NCBI RefSeq assembly: GCF_001050345.1
Contig: NZ_LFMW01000039.1
Location: forward strand, 186,001-250,000
Reading direction: 5' to 3'
Origin: Pseudomonas fildesensis
Lineage (GTDB): Bacteria > Pseudomonadota > Gammaproteobacteria > Pseudomonadales > Pseudomonadaceae
DNA: 64,000 bases
Part shown: positions 7,457-15,393 of the stretch, piece after piece
Position numbering within the stretch: position 1 is the first letter of the stretch
Layout of the letters: each line of letters begins with the position of its first letter
Made by a program: the position numbers and the translations under genes
The notes under the pieces: generated by a model
The model's input: only the letters and a program-made list of their open reading frames with translations
Databases searched by the model: none
Told to the model about the DNA's origin: nothing

Positions 7457-8844
7457 TCCGCCGCACAGGCTGGGGCCTGGCCGTGCTGTGGCCGCTGCTC
7501 GCCGGCAGCGTTCATGCCGACGAGCAACCGACACGGCCGACCATCAAGGCCAACCGCTGGCAGGAAGACTGGTCTGTGCTCAAGGACCCGGCGCTGCACA
7601 CGCAACCGCTGGACAGCTTGAAATACATTCCGCTGTCCAGCGCCAACCCGTTCACGTACCTGTCGTTGGGCGCGACGTTGCGCGAGCGTTTCGAGATGAA
7701 CGATGCCAGTGGGTTCGGCGTGAGGAACGTGGCGCGTGATCGTTACCTGATCCAGCGTTTCCAGGTGCACGCCGACCTGCACCTCAACGAACACTGGCGG
7801 GTGTTCACCCAACTGGAAGATGTGCGGGCCTATGACAAGACCACGGTCGGCGGTGCCGACCAGAACCGCGTCGACCTGCGCCTGGCCTTCGCCGAGTACG
7901 TGAACACCTTCGACAGCGGTACCTTCAAGAGCCGTGTCGGCCGCCAGGACTTTGCCTTCGACTTGCAGCGTTTCATCTCGTCACGGGACGGCCCGAATGT
8001 GCGGCAATCCTTCGACGCCATATGGGCCGACTGGGAGACCACCCACTGGCGCTTTATCGGCATCGCCAGCCAGCCGGTGCAGTACCAGGACGGCCGGCAT
8101 TTCGACGACAAGTCCAACCGTGACGCACGCTTTCACCTGCTGCGGGTCGAGCGGCTGGTAGGCGGCAAGAATGAGCTGTCGGCCTACTACGGCGTGTACG
8201 AGCGCCGCGCCGCGCACTATCTGGACGCGGACGGCGATGAAACCCGCCAGCTGTTCGACGCGCGCCTGGGCGGCGCGGCAATGGGTTTTGATTGGGACAT
8301 CGAAGCCATGCTGCAAGGCGGCTCGGTGGGCAGCAAGGATATCCGTGCGTGGGCCGGTGGCAGCCGCACGGGCTACACCTTCGACAGCCTGGCGTGGAAA
8401 CCGCGCCTGGGCCTGCAACTGGACATCGCTTCGGGCGACCGCAAATCCGGCGACGGCACGGTCGGCACGTTCAACCCGCTGTTCCCCAACGGCTACTACT
8501 TTTCCCTGGCCGGCTACACCGGCTACAGCAACCTGATTCACGTCAAACCGTCGATCACCGTCAAGCCTATCGACAAGCTGAGCGTGCAGACTGCCGTCGG
8601 CCTGCTCTGGCGGCAAACCACCAGCGATGCGGTGTACACCCAGCCGAACCTGCCGGTGGCTGGCACCGCAGGCCAGGGTGAACGCTGGACCGGCGCCTAC
8701 GGTCAACTGCGTACCGACTACGTGTTTACGCCGAACCTCACGGGCGCGGTCGAAGCGGTGCATTACGAAGTGGGCCGAACCCTGCGCGATGCCGGCGGCG
8801 ATGACAGCAATTACCTGGGGGTCGAGCTCAAGTTCAGTTGGTGA
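7453..8844 (+). CDS. Outer-membrane porin of the alginate-export (AlgE-like) family
   Basis: 463 residues with a short signal peptide (LAVLWPLLAGSVHA) and a beta-barrel pattern throughout. Typical family elements are the TYLSLGATLRERFE start, QRFQVHADLHLNEHWRVF, LRLAFAEY, the VGRQDFAF segment and a terminal aromatic (FSW) needed for barrel insertion. Family members are monomeric outer-membrane channels; only some export alginate, and others take up aromatic or small solutes. No alginate biosynthesis genes are nearby, so alginate secretion is unlikely. Translationally coupled to the upstream exported VOC protein. Confidence 0.8.
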   Translation: MIRRTGWGLAVLWPLLAGSVHADEQPTRPTIKANRWQEDWSVLKDPALHTQPLDSLKYIPLSSANPFTYLSLGATLRERFEMNDASGFGVRNVARDRYLIQRFQVHADLHLNEHWRVFTQLEDVRAYDKTTVGGADQNRVDLRLAFAEYVNTFDSGTFKSRVGRQDFAFDLQRFISSRDGPNVRQSFDAIWADWETTHWRFIGIASQPVQYQDGRHFDDKSNRDARFHLLRVERLVGGKNELSAYYGVYERRAAHYLDADGDETRQLFDARLGGAAMGFDWDIEAMLQGGSVGSKDIRAWAGGSRTGYTFDSLAWKPRLGLQLDIASGDRKSGDGTVGTFNPLFPNGYYFSLAGYTGYSNLIHVKPSITVKPIDKLSVQTAVGLLWRQTTSDAVYTQPNLPVAGTAGQGERWTGAYGQLRTDYVFTPNLTGAVEAVHYEVGRTLRDAGGDDSNYLGVELKFSW

Positions 8845-8934
8845 CCCCAGGCAAGCACACCCGTACAAGCCGTTTATGCGGCTTCGGGCGATAGTGATCC
8901 TGAATTTTCTTATCCCTCAAGCAAGGAGTTTTCC

Positions 8935-9753
8935 ATGAGCACATTCGTTGCCAAAGACGGTACCCAGATCTACTTCAAGGACTGGGGCAGCGGTAAGCCC
9001 GTGCTGTTCAGCCACGGCTGGCCACTGGACGCCGACATGTGGGAATACCAGATGGAATACCTGAGCAGCCGCGGCTACCGCACCATCGCGTTCGACCGCC
9101 GTGGTTTTGGCCGGTCTGACCAGCCGTGGACCGGCAACGATTACAACACCTTCGCCGACGACATTGCCCAGTTGATCGAACACCTGGACCTCAAGGACGT
9201 GACCCTGGTGGGCTTCTCCATGGGTGGCGGCGACGTCGCTCGCTACATCGCGCGTCATGGCAGCGCACGGGTTGCCGGCCTGGTGCTGCTGGGCGCCGTG
9301 ACGCCGATCTTCGGCCAGAAACCGGACTATCCGCAGGGCGTGCCGACTGAAGTATTCGACGGCATCAAGGCCGGCCTGCTCAAAGATCGCGCGCAGTTCA
9401 TCGCCGACTTCAACCCGGAGTTCTACGGCATCAACAAAGGCCAGAAAGTCTCCGAAGGCGTGCTGACCCAAACCCTGCAAGTCGCCCTGCTGGCGTCGCT
9501 GAAATCGACGGTGGATTGCGTCACCGTGTTCTCCGAGACCGACTTCCGCCCGGACATGGCCAAGATCGACGTGCCGACCCTGGTGATCCACGGCGACGGC
9601 GACCAGATCGTGCCGTTCGAAACCACCGGCAAGGTGGCGGCCGAGATGATCAAGGGCGCTGAGCTGAAGGTTTACAAGGATGCACCGCACGGGTTTGCAG
9701 TGACCCATGCCCAAGCCTTGAATGAAGACTTGCTGGCGTTCCTGAACCGCTGA
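8935..9753 (+). CDS. Alpha/beta hydrolase, non-haem chloroperoxidase/arylesterase type
   Basis: 272 residues preceded by AAGGAG six bases from the ATG. The protein opens MSTFVAKDGTQIYFKDWGSG and carries the nucleophile elbow GFSMGGGD (Ser95), the oxyanion HGWPLD motif, and late Asp and His residues (VIHGDGDQIVPF; APHGFAVTH). Members of this cofactor-free family hydrolyse esters and, with carboxylate and peroxide, form peracids (the perhydrolase/chloroperoxidase activity). The first 90 bases upstream look like a promoter region; a strong terminator follows at 9781. Confidence 0.88.
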   Translation: MSTFVAKDGTQIYFKDWGSGKPVLFSHGWPLDADMWEYQMEYLSSRGYRTIAFDRRGFGRSDQPWTGNDYNTFADDIAQLIEHLDLKDVTLVGFSMGGGDVARYIARHGSARVAGLVLLGAVTPIFGQKPDYPQGVPTEVFDGIKAGLLKDRAQFIADFNPEFYGINKGQKVSEGVLTQTLQVALLASLKSTVDCVTVFSETDFRPDMAKIDVPTLVIHGDGDQIVPFETTGKVAAEMIKGAELKVYKDAPHGFAVTHAQALNEDLLAFLNR

Positions 9754-9780
9754 AACCGCTGACGTACCCTCTCCTTATTT

Positions 9781-9805
9781 GGCCGGGCTTGCCCGGCCTT
9801 TTTTT
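9781..9805 (+). terminator. Rho-independent terminator of the hydrolase gene
   Basis: GGCCGGGC-TT-GCCCGGCC forms an 8-bp perfect G+C stem with a 2-base loop and is followed by seven T residues. Confidence 0.92.
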
Positions 9806-9807
9806 GT

Positions 9808-10194
9808 TCACGCAAACCGCTGACTGACCACAAGGCGACCCGGCCCGGCGATCAAAATGCTGGTGAAAATGATCAACAGCAGCCAGCCGAACTGCCCTTC
9901 AAACAACGTCCATTCCGGATGCACCACCAACATAGCGATCAACAACACGGCCAGGATTGGCAGGCACGCCAGGCGCACCCGCACCCCGGCGATGATCAGC
10001 AGCGGGCACAGTACTTCGGCAAAAATCGCCAGTAGCAGTGTGAGGTGAGCGCCGAGGTGAAACGGGTCTTCGATCAGCTTCAATTGCTCGCTGTAGCCAA
10101 ACAGTTTGGGCAAGCCGTGCACCCACAGCAGGAACAGCGCCCCGCTGACCCGCAGAAACAACAGCCCTGTGTCCTGAGTTCTTGATTCATTCAT
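9808..10194 (-). CDS. DoxX-family integral membrane protein
   Basis: 128 residues, four hydrophobic segments: LLFLRVSGALFLLWVHGLPK (first helix region with the conserved GLPKL), LTLLLAIFAEVLCPLLIIAG, LACLPILAVLLIAMLVV and GWLLLIIFTSILIAG. The RxxxGxxFLxxHGxPK pattern is characteristic of DoxX/DoxD-like proteins, often linked to thiol or oxidative stress. AGGTGAG precedes the ATG. It ends immediately after the terminator of the convergent hydrolase gene. Confidence 0.8.
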   Translation of the reverse strand: MNESRTQDTGLLFLRVSGALFLLWVHGLPKLFGYSEQLKLIEDPFHLGAHLTLLLAIFAEVLCPLLIIAGVRVRLACLPILAVLLIAMLVVHPEWTLFEGQFGWLLLIIFTSILIAGPGRLVVSQRFA

Positions 10195-10275
10195 AGCTCA
10201 CCTACGCCTGTAAAAAAACACCGGCATCGATTGTGTTCGCAGAGGCGTGCGCAAACTTGCAAGCTTGTGCTGACC

Positions 10276-10378
10276 TCACTCCCCGGTACCCGCAAACCCC
10301 GCGACGATTTCATCGATCACCACCCGCACCCGCGCGGTTTGGCGCAGGTCGGCGCTGTTCAACAGCAGCGGCGGCCAG
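10276..10378 (-). pseudogene. 3' remnant of a LysR-type regulator gene
   Basis: Reading leftward to the TGA at 10278-10276, the frame gives PLLLNSADLRQTARVRVV followed by IDEIVAGFAGTGE. The pattern DLRxTARVRxxxDE at the extreme C-terminus is that of the last helix of many LysR-type regulators. The remaining ~270 residues are missing; the sequence to the right belongs to a different gene remnant in the opposite orientation. Confidence 0.5.
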
Positions 10379-10516
10379 CATGCACTGTTGTTCATGATCG
10401 CGGCGGGGGCCATTGTGGTCGCCCTGGTGCTGGAACTGGGCATGATCCTGCTGAACCGTCGGCCGCTCGATGCGGTCCCAACCCATACGCTCATCGCTGC
10501 AGGAAATCTCAAATGA
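10379..10516 (+). pseudogene. 3' remnant of a membrane-protein gene
   Basis: An open frame without its 5' end reads HALLFMIAAGAIVVALVLEL, then GMILLNRRPLD, and stops at the TGA 10514-10516, overlapping the ATG of the quinone oxidoreductase (ATGA). It is a final transmembrane helix plus a basic tail, as in many transporters. The overlap suggests the lost gene was once co-translated with the oxidoreductase. The 5' part is gone, together with the 5' part of the LysR-type gene to its left. Confidence 0.5.
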
Positions 10517-11511
10517 CGCTCCCTAAAGAAATGACCCTGATCGAAATCACCACCCCCGGTGGCCCCGAAGTGCTGCAACCACGCCGGGCGGACGTACCGG
10601 TGGCGGGCCCCGGCGAGATCCTGATTCGGGTGCACGCAGCCGGGGTCAATCGCCCCGACGCCCTGCAACGCGCCGGCAAGTACCCGATGAAACCCGGCAT
10701 GAGCCTGATTCCGGGGTTGGAAGTGGCAGGCGAAGTCGTCTCGCTGGGTGACGGTGTGAGTGAGTACGCTGTCGGCGACAAAGTGTGCGCCCTGACCAAT
10801 GGCGGCGGTTATGCGCAGTTCTGCGCGGTGCCCGCCAGCCAGGCGTTGCCGATCCCCGAAGGCATGGACTGGATTCAAGCCGCCGCCGTGCCCGAAACGT
10901 TTTTCACCGTGTGGGCCAACCTGTTCGGCCTCGGCGATGCGCACACCGGCCAGCGTGTGCTGATCCACGGCGGCACCAGCGGTATCGGCACCACCGCGTT
11001 GATGCTCTGCCGTGAGTACGACATCCAAGCCTTCGCCACCGCCGGCAGCGCCGACAAATGCGCCGCCATCACCAAGCTGGGTGCCGAGCCGATCAATTAT
11101 CGCGAGCAGGATTTTGCCGAAGTCATCGCCGAAAAAACCGATGGCCAGGGCGTCGATGTGATCCTCGACATCATGGGTGCCTCGTACCTGAACAACAACC
11201 TCAAGGCCCTGGCCATGGACGGGCACCTGGTGATGCTGGGTTTCCTGGGCGGTGGCAAGGCCAATGACGTCGACCTGCTGACTATCCTCGGCAAGCGCGC
11301 GGTGATCACCGGTTCACTCTTGCGCGCACGCACAAAAGATGAAAAGGCCGCGATTGCCGAGCAATTGCGCGAGTATGTGTGGCCGGTACTGGAGGCCGGG
11401 CGTTGCCTGCCGATCATCGACAAGGTGTACGAATACACCGACGCCGCCCAGGCTCATGCGCGGATGGAAGGTGGGGATCATATTGGGAAGATTGTGCTGC
11501 GGGTGGAGTAA
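10513..11511 (+). CDS. NAD(P)H:quinone oxidoreductase, zinc-independent MDR (PIG3/QOR-like)
   Basis: 332 residues from the ATG at 10513 (the frame is open further upstream, but that part is remnant sequence). N-terminal GroES-like domain with LIRVHAAGVNRPDALQRAGKYP, nucleotide-binding motif HGGTSGIGTTAL, and the C-terminal YEYTDAAQAHARMEGGDHIGKIVL typical of the PIG3/TP53I3 subgroup. No zinc-binding cysteine cluster. Predicted to reduce quinones or enals with NADPH in the cytosol. AGGAAA lies upstream. It was probably the second gene of an operon whose first gene is now reduced to a remnant. Confidence 0.88.
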   Translation: MTLPKEMTLIEITTPGGPEVLQPRRADVPVAGPGEILIRVHAAGVNRPDALQRAGKYPMKPGMSLIPGLEVAGEVVSLGDGVSEYAVGDKVCALTNGGGYAQFCAVPASQALPIPEGMDWIQAAAVPETFFTVWANLFGLGDAHTGQRVLIHGGTSGIGTTALMLCREYDIQAFATAGSADKCAAITKLGAEPINYREQDFAEVIAEKTDGQGVDVILDIMGASYLNNNLKALAMDGHLVMLGFLGGGKANDVDLLTILGKRAVITGSLLRARTKDEKAAIAEQLREYVWPVLEAGRCLPIIDKVYEYTDAAQAHARMEGGDHIGKIVLRVE

Positions 11512-11534
11512 GGGCCACTCGGGGCCATCTGTGG

Positions 11535-11709
11535 CTGTGGCGAGCGGGCTTGCCCCGCGTTGGGCTGCGAAGCGGCCCCAATACATAAGAACGCAGTGTG
11601 TCAGACACTCCTAAGTGGCTGGTTTTGGGGCTGCTTCGCAGCCCAACGCGGGGCAAGCCCGCTCGCCACAACAAGCCCGCTTGCCACAGGAAGCCCACTC
11701 GCCACAAGA
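11535..11709. repeat. REP-doublet (REPIN-like) element with extended right arm
   Basis: Left arm GTGGCGAGCGGGCTTGCCCC with GCGTTGGGCTGCGAAGCGGC, right arm its reverse complement, with ~50 unique bases between. The right arm continues with two further degenerate copies of the CCCGCTTGCCACAGGAAG-type unit up to about 11709. Lies between convergent genes and may act in termination. Confidence 0.75.
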
Positions 11710-11735
11710 GCATGGCCTCCTGTTAAGCGAGGTGC

Positions 11736-12860
11736 TTACTCGGCATACGTCGGGTAATCGATGTAGCCCGCCTCGGTTCCGCCGTACAGCCCTTCAGCCT
11801 TCAGCGGGTTCAACGGCCAGCCATTGAAAATCCGCTGCGGCAAATCCGGGTTGGCAATGAACGGTCGCCCGAACGCGATCAAATCCGCCAGGCCCGCTTC
11901 GACCAACCGGGCACCGCGCTCAGCGGTGTAGCGACCGGCGTAGATGATCCGCCCGCTGAACGTGTCACGCACAGCCTGGCGGAAGGTGTCGGGCAGGACG
12001 GGCGCGTTGTCCCAGTCGGCTTCGGCGATGGACACGTAGGCGATGCCCGACTCCTCCAGCACCTTGATCGCTTCGATGTAGGTCTGATGCGGATCTTCTT
12101 CTACCAGGCCAATGTAGACCCGGTCCTGATCAGTCCCGCTGAACAACGGCGAGAACCGCACACCGAGACGTTCCGGGCCGACCACCTTGCTGACCGCTTC
12201 GACGATCTCGCGAAGGAAGCGCAGACGATTGTGCAAGGAGCCGCCGTATTCGTCGTCACGCTGGTTGGCGTGGGCCGAGATGAACTGGTTGACCAGGTAA
12301 CCGTTGGCCGAATGAATCTCCACCCCGTCAAACCCGGCGTCCAGCGCGTTGCGTGCGGCCTGTGCGTAATGCCCGACCAATTCCTCGATTTCCAGCGTGC
12401 TCAACGCACGAGGTACGGGTGGCTGCACCAACTCTCCGACGCCAGGCCCGGTTTCGATAAAGGCTTTCGCTTGCTCAGCCGCAATCGCAGACGGCGCGAC
12501 CGGTGCGGCACCTTCTGGTTGCAACGCGTTATGGGACACACGGCCGACATGCCACAGCTGGGCGAAAATCACCCCGCCTTCGGCGTGCACCGCGTCGGTG
12601 ACTTTACGCCAGCCGTCGATCTGCGCCGGGGCGTAGATACCGGGTGTCCAGGCGTAACCCTGGCCACGGGGCTCGATCTGCGTGCCTTCGCTGACCATGA
12701 AACCGGCACTGGCGCGTTGGCGGTAATACTCGGCCATCAGGTCGGTGGCGATATCGCCGGGTTGGGCGCTGCGCTGGCGGGTCAGGGGCGGCAGGACGAT
12801 ACGGTTGTTTAATAGGTGGTGACCCAGTTTTACCGGGGTACTTAACACATTGTCAGTCAT
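11736..12860 (-). CDS. Alkene reductase of the Old Yellow Enzyme family (NemA-like)
   Basis: 374 residues counted from the ATG at 12860 (MTDNVLSTPVKLG). FMN-binding TIM barrel: NRIVLPPLTRQRS near the N-terminus, IFAQLWHVGRVSH, the substrate-binding His-Asn pair in VEIHSANGYLVNQF, and RDDEYGGSLHNRLRFL. The class reduces activated C=C bonds and nitro compounds with NADPH. It is the third gene of an operon led by a TetR regulator and a DJ-1-type protein, a layout that recalls E. coli nemR-nemA, which responds to reactive electrophiles such as N-ethylmaleimide and methylglyoxal. Confidence 0.9.
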   Translation of the reverse strand: MTDNVLSTPVKLGHHLLNNRIVLPPLTRQRSAQPGDIATDLMAEYYRQRASAGFMVSEGTQIEPRGQGYAWTPGIYAPAQIDGWRKVTDAVHAEGGVIFAQLWHVGRVSHNALQPEGAAPVAPSAIAAEQAKAFIETGPGVGELVQPPVPRALSTLEIEELVGHYAQAARNALDAGFDGVEIHSANGYLVNQFISAHANQRDDEYGGSLHNRLRFLREIVEAVSKVVGPERLGVRFSPLFSGTDQDRVYIGLVEEDPHQTYIEAIKVLEESGIAYVSIAEADWDNAPVLPDTFRQAVRDTFSGRIIYAGRYTAERGARLVEAGLADLIAFGRPFIANPDLPQRIFNGWPLNPLKAEGLYGGTEAGYIDYPTYAE

Positions 12861-12939
12861 TCTAATATTTCCAAATTCAAGACGAGCGAAAGGATTGGCG
12901 ACTCGTGAGAGTCGCCAATCAATCAAACGATTTATTAAT

Positions 12940-13617
12940 TTACGCGGTGAGTTTCAGCAGCGCTTTTGCAACGTCGCTGGAACTTGCAGGGTTTTGCCCG
13001 GTGATCAACAACCCATCTTCCAGTACAAAGGATTGCCAATCAGCGCCCTTCTCATACTTGCCGCCGAGGGTCTTGAAATCATTTTCAATCAGGAACGGCA
13101 CAACATCAGTCAGGCCGACAGCCGCTTCTTCGGAATTGGAGAAGCCGGTGACCCGACGGCCCTTGACCAGCGGCTCACCGTTGACCGCCTTGACGTGACG
13201 CAAGGCGCCCGGTGCATGGCAAACAAAGCCGATCGGCTTGCCGGCACGCTCGAAAGACTCGATCAGAGCGATGGAAACAGGCGACTCCGCCAGGTCCCAC
13301 AGCGGCCCGTGGCCACCTGGGTAAAACACCGTGTCGAAATCGGCAGCGTTGACCGTGTCCAGCTTGACGGTATTGGCCAGGGCCTGTTGTGCAGCTGGGT
13401 CGGCGGCAAAGCGGCGGGTCTGCTCGGTTTGTGCGTCCGGCTGATCGCTGACCGGGTCCAGCGGCGGCTGGCCACCGGCCGGGGATGCCAGCACCAGTTC
13501 GGCGCCGGCGTCCTTGAACACGTAATAGGGTGCAGCAAATTCTTCGAGCCAGAAGCCGGTCTTGCGGCCGGTGTCGCCAAGCTGGTCGTGAGAGGTCAGT
13601 ACCATTAATACTTTCAT
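12940..13617 (-). CDS. DJ-1/PfpI family protein, class I glutamine-amidotransferase-like (Hsp31/YhbO type)
   Basis: 225 residues. Glutamate of the DJ-1 site in TGFWLEEF (~residue 25) and the nucleophile cysteine in GFVCHAPGAL (Cys133), with the HGPLWDL segment of the HchA-like glyoxalase III group. Probably a cofactor-independent glyoxalase/deglycase-like enzyme acting on methylglyoxal or similar aldehydes. The start overlaps the stop of the TetR gene (ATGA), and the alkene reductase gene follows. Confidence 0.87.
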   Translation of the reverse strand: MKVLMVLTSHDQLGDTGRKTGFWLEEFAAPYYVFKDAGAELVLASPAGGQPPLDPVSDQPDAQTEQTRRFAADPAAQQALANTVKLDTVNAADFDTVFYPGGHGPLWDLAESPVSIALIESFERAGKPIGFVCHAPGALRHVKAVNGEPLVKGRRVTGFSNSEEAAVGLTDVVPFLIENDFKTLGGKYEKGADWQSFVLEDGLLITGQNPASSSDVAKALLKLTA

Positions 13618-14243
13618 TTTCCAGTGCCTCGATCGATGTGATTGTCAGTGTTTTCAGGGCGACCCAACAGCTGTCGGGTCAGCAGCAACGCCTCCTCAAA
13701 AGGCGCGAATGTTCGGGTGATCTTGCTCATGACGCTGGCGCCCAGCCATAACGCGTACAGCTGATGGGCCAAGTCCTGCGGGCGGTGTTCAAGCAACAAC
13801 GAACCGTCTTCAACGCCGCGCTGCATGGCCACGGCGAGCAATTCGATGGTGCGTGAGGTGCCGCGATGCAGCGCCAGTCGCATGGGTTCTGAAAGGTCTG
13901 ACACCTCAGCACCCAGTTTGACGGCAAGGCATTTGCCTGCATCGGTGCAGCCGGTCTGGTTGTCTATCCAGCATTGCCAATACCGCATCAACTTGGCGTG
14001 CTGGGTTAAACCGGGCTGATTAAAGAGTTGTTGCATGCCATTTACGTAGTTGTCGAAGTAGTTATCGAGCAACACAACACCGAACGCATCCTTGGAATTG
14101 AAGTAATGATAAAACGAACCTTTAGGCACCTCGGCGGCTTGAAGTATTTCGTTCAACCCCACCGCAGAAAATCCTTTACGACCCACAATTAATTGCGCCG
14201 TGTCCAGAATGCTCTGTTTTGCACTTTTAGTTTCGCTGCTCAT
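13614..14243 (-). CDS. TetR-family repressor of the electrophile-response operon
   Basis: 209 residues. N-terminal helix-turn-helix at ~10-60 (LDTAQLIVGRKGFSAVGLNEIL, QAAEVPKGSFYHYFNSKDAFG) followed by a ligand domain with several cysteines (QTGCTDAGKCLAVKLG), which would fit a thiol-sensing NemR-like protein. First gene of the operon with the DJ-1 and alkene reductase genes. A perfect operator-like inverted repeat lies 18 bases upstream of its start codon. Confidence 0.88.
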   Translation of the reverse strand: MSSETKSAKQSILDTAQLIVGRKGFSAVGLNEILQAAEVPKGSFYHYFNSKDAFGVVLLDNYFDNYVNGMQQLFNQPGLTQHAKLMRYWQCWIDNQTGCTDAGKCLAVKLGAEVSDLSEPMRLALHRGTSRTIELLAVAMQRGVEDGSLLLEHRPQDLAHQLYALWLGASVMSKITRTFAPFEEALLLTRQLLGRPENTDNHIDRGTGK

Positions 14244-14260
14244 TATTCATCCCGTCCGAT

Positions 14261-14275
14261 TAGACCAGTCGTCTA
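14261..14275. promoter_or_regulatory. TetR/NemR-type operator
   Basis: TAGAC-CAGTC-GTCTA is a perfect inverted repeat with 5-base arms, close to the TAGACC...GGTCTA core of NemR-type operators. It sits just upstream of the TetR gene, where binding would block its own operon. Confidence 0.65.
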
Positions 14276-14417
14276 GTTCGTTGGGTGAATGTTAGGAGCC
14301 GGGCCAAACTCGCACAATGTCATATCCGCAAGGATTCCGGACATGACGCAAAGCCGGTTGCCGTTTTCCCGGCAGCCGCCGACAATCCCCACCTTCCCAC
14401 GCCCCTGGAGACATGCG

Positions 14418-15359
14418 ATGCACAGCGTTGCGCTGATGGTTTACCCGAACTTCCAATCCCTGAGCCTCAGCCTGGGCTCGGTGTTCGAGTGCGCGAACCT
14501 GCTGCGGGGCGAGCCGGCCTATGAATTTCACCTGGTGTCGCAGAGCGGTGGCGCGGTGATGACGTCCCAGGGCTTCTCGGTGAATACCGCGCCGATCCGC
14601 CCTGAGGGCTATGACACGTTGATCGTCAGCGGCTACCTGGAGTTTCGCCTGCCGGAAGCCAACCTGCTGGAAATGGTCAAGGCCGCGTCCGCGCAATCGC
14701 GGCGGATCGCCTCATTGTGCATGGGCATTTTTGTGCTGGCTGAAGCTGGGTTGTTGGAGGGCAAGCGCGCCACCACCCACTGGATCCACGCACCGGCGTT
14801 CCGCAAGCGCTACCCGGATATCCGCCTGGAAGACGACAAGCTGTTCGTGGTGGACGGCCAGGTGTGGACCGGTGCCGGCATGAGCGCCGGGGTCGACCTG
14901 GCATTGGCGATGGTGGAGAACGACCTGGGCAGCGACCTCGCCCGCCGCATCGCGCGCAAGCTGGTGATCGCCCAGCGGCGGGGCAGTGAGCAGTCGCAGC
15001 TGTCAGCGTTGCTGGAGCTGGACCCCAAGTCCGACCGCGTGCAACTGGCCCTCGCTTACGCCCGCGAAAACCTCACACACGACCTGTCGGTGGAAGCCTT
15101 GGCCGACGTCGCCCGGCTCAGCCCGCGCCAGTTCAGCCGAGTATTTCGCGAAGAAACCGGGCAGACGCCGGCCAAGGCCATCGAATCCCTGCGCGTGGAA
15201 GCGGCGCGGGCGATGATGGAAACCAGTCGTCACCCGGTGGAAGTCGTCGCCCGTGAAACCGGCTTCGGCGACCGCGAGCGCATGCGCCAGGCGTTCCTGC
15301 GCGCGTTCGGGCAGCCGCCTCAGGCGATGCAGCAGGTGCTGTTCAATACGGGGGGCTAG
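14418..15359 (+). CDS. GlxA-type transcriptional regulator (DJ-1/PfpI domain plus AraC helix-turn-helix)
   Basis: 313 residues from the ATG at 14418, which follows GGAG by 7 bases (MHSVALMVYPNFQ). Residues ~1-190 form a DJ-1-like domain (SLCMGIFVLAEAGLLEGKRATTHW with the cysteine in the elbow position), and ~215-310 a double AraC helix-turn-helix (LSVEALADVARLSPRQFSRVFREE; TGFGDRERMRQAFLRAFG). Family members sense small amide or amino compounds or oxidative signals. It is divergent from the TetR operon, and its promoter region overlaps the TetR operator region, so cross-regulation is possible. Confidence 0.87.
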   Translation: MHSVALMVYPNFQSLSLSLGSVFECANLLRGEPAYEFHLVSQSGGAVMTSQGFSVNTAPIRPEGYDTLIVSGYLEFRLPEANLLEMVKAASAQSRRIASLCMGIFVLAEAGLLEGKRATTHWIHAPAFRKRYPDIRLEDDKLFVVDGQVWTGAGMSAGVDLALAMVENDLGSDLARRIARKLVIAQRRGSEQSQLSALLELDPKSDRVQLALAYARENLTHDLSVEALADVARLSPRQFSRVFREETGQTPAKAIESLRVEAARAMMETSRHPVEVVARETGFGDRERMRQAFLRAFGQPPQAMQQVLFNTGG

Positions 15360-15393
15360 GGACGGGCGGGCTCCTTTAAGTTCAACCTAGGGT

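Noticed and set aside
10231..10512. Long N-terminal extension of the quinone oxidoreductase frame
   Set aside because: The first 94 codons read nonsense through the LysR and membrane-protein remnants; the ATG at 10513 with AGGAAA and the family N-terminus is the start.
11535..11709. CRISPR-like array of short repeats
   Set aside because: The repeats are inverted pairs without regular unique spacers; they are REP elements.
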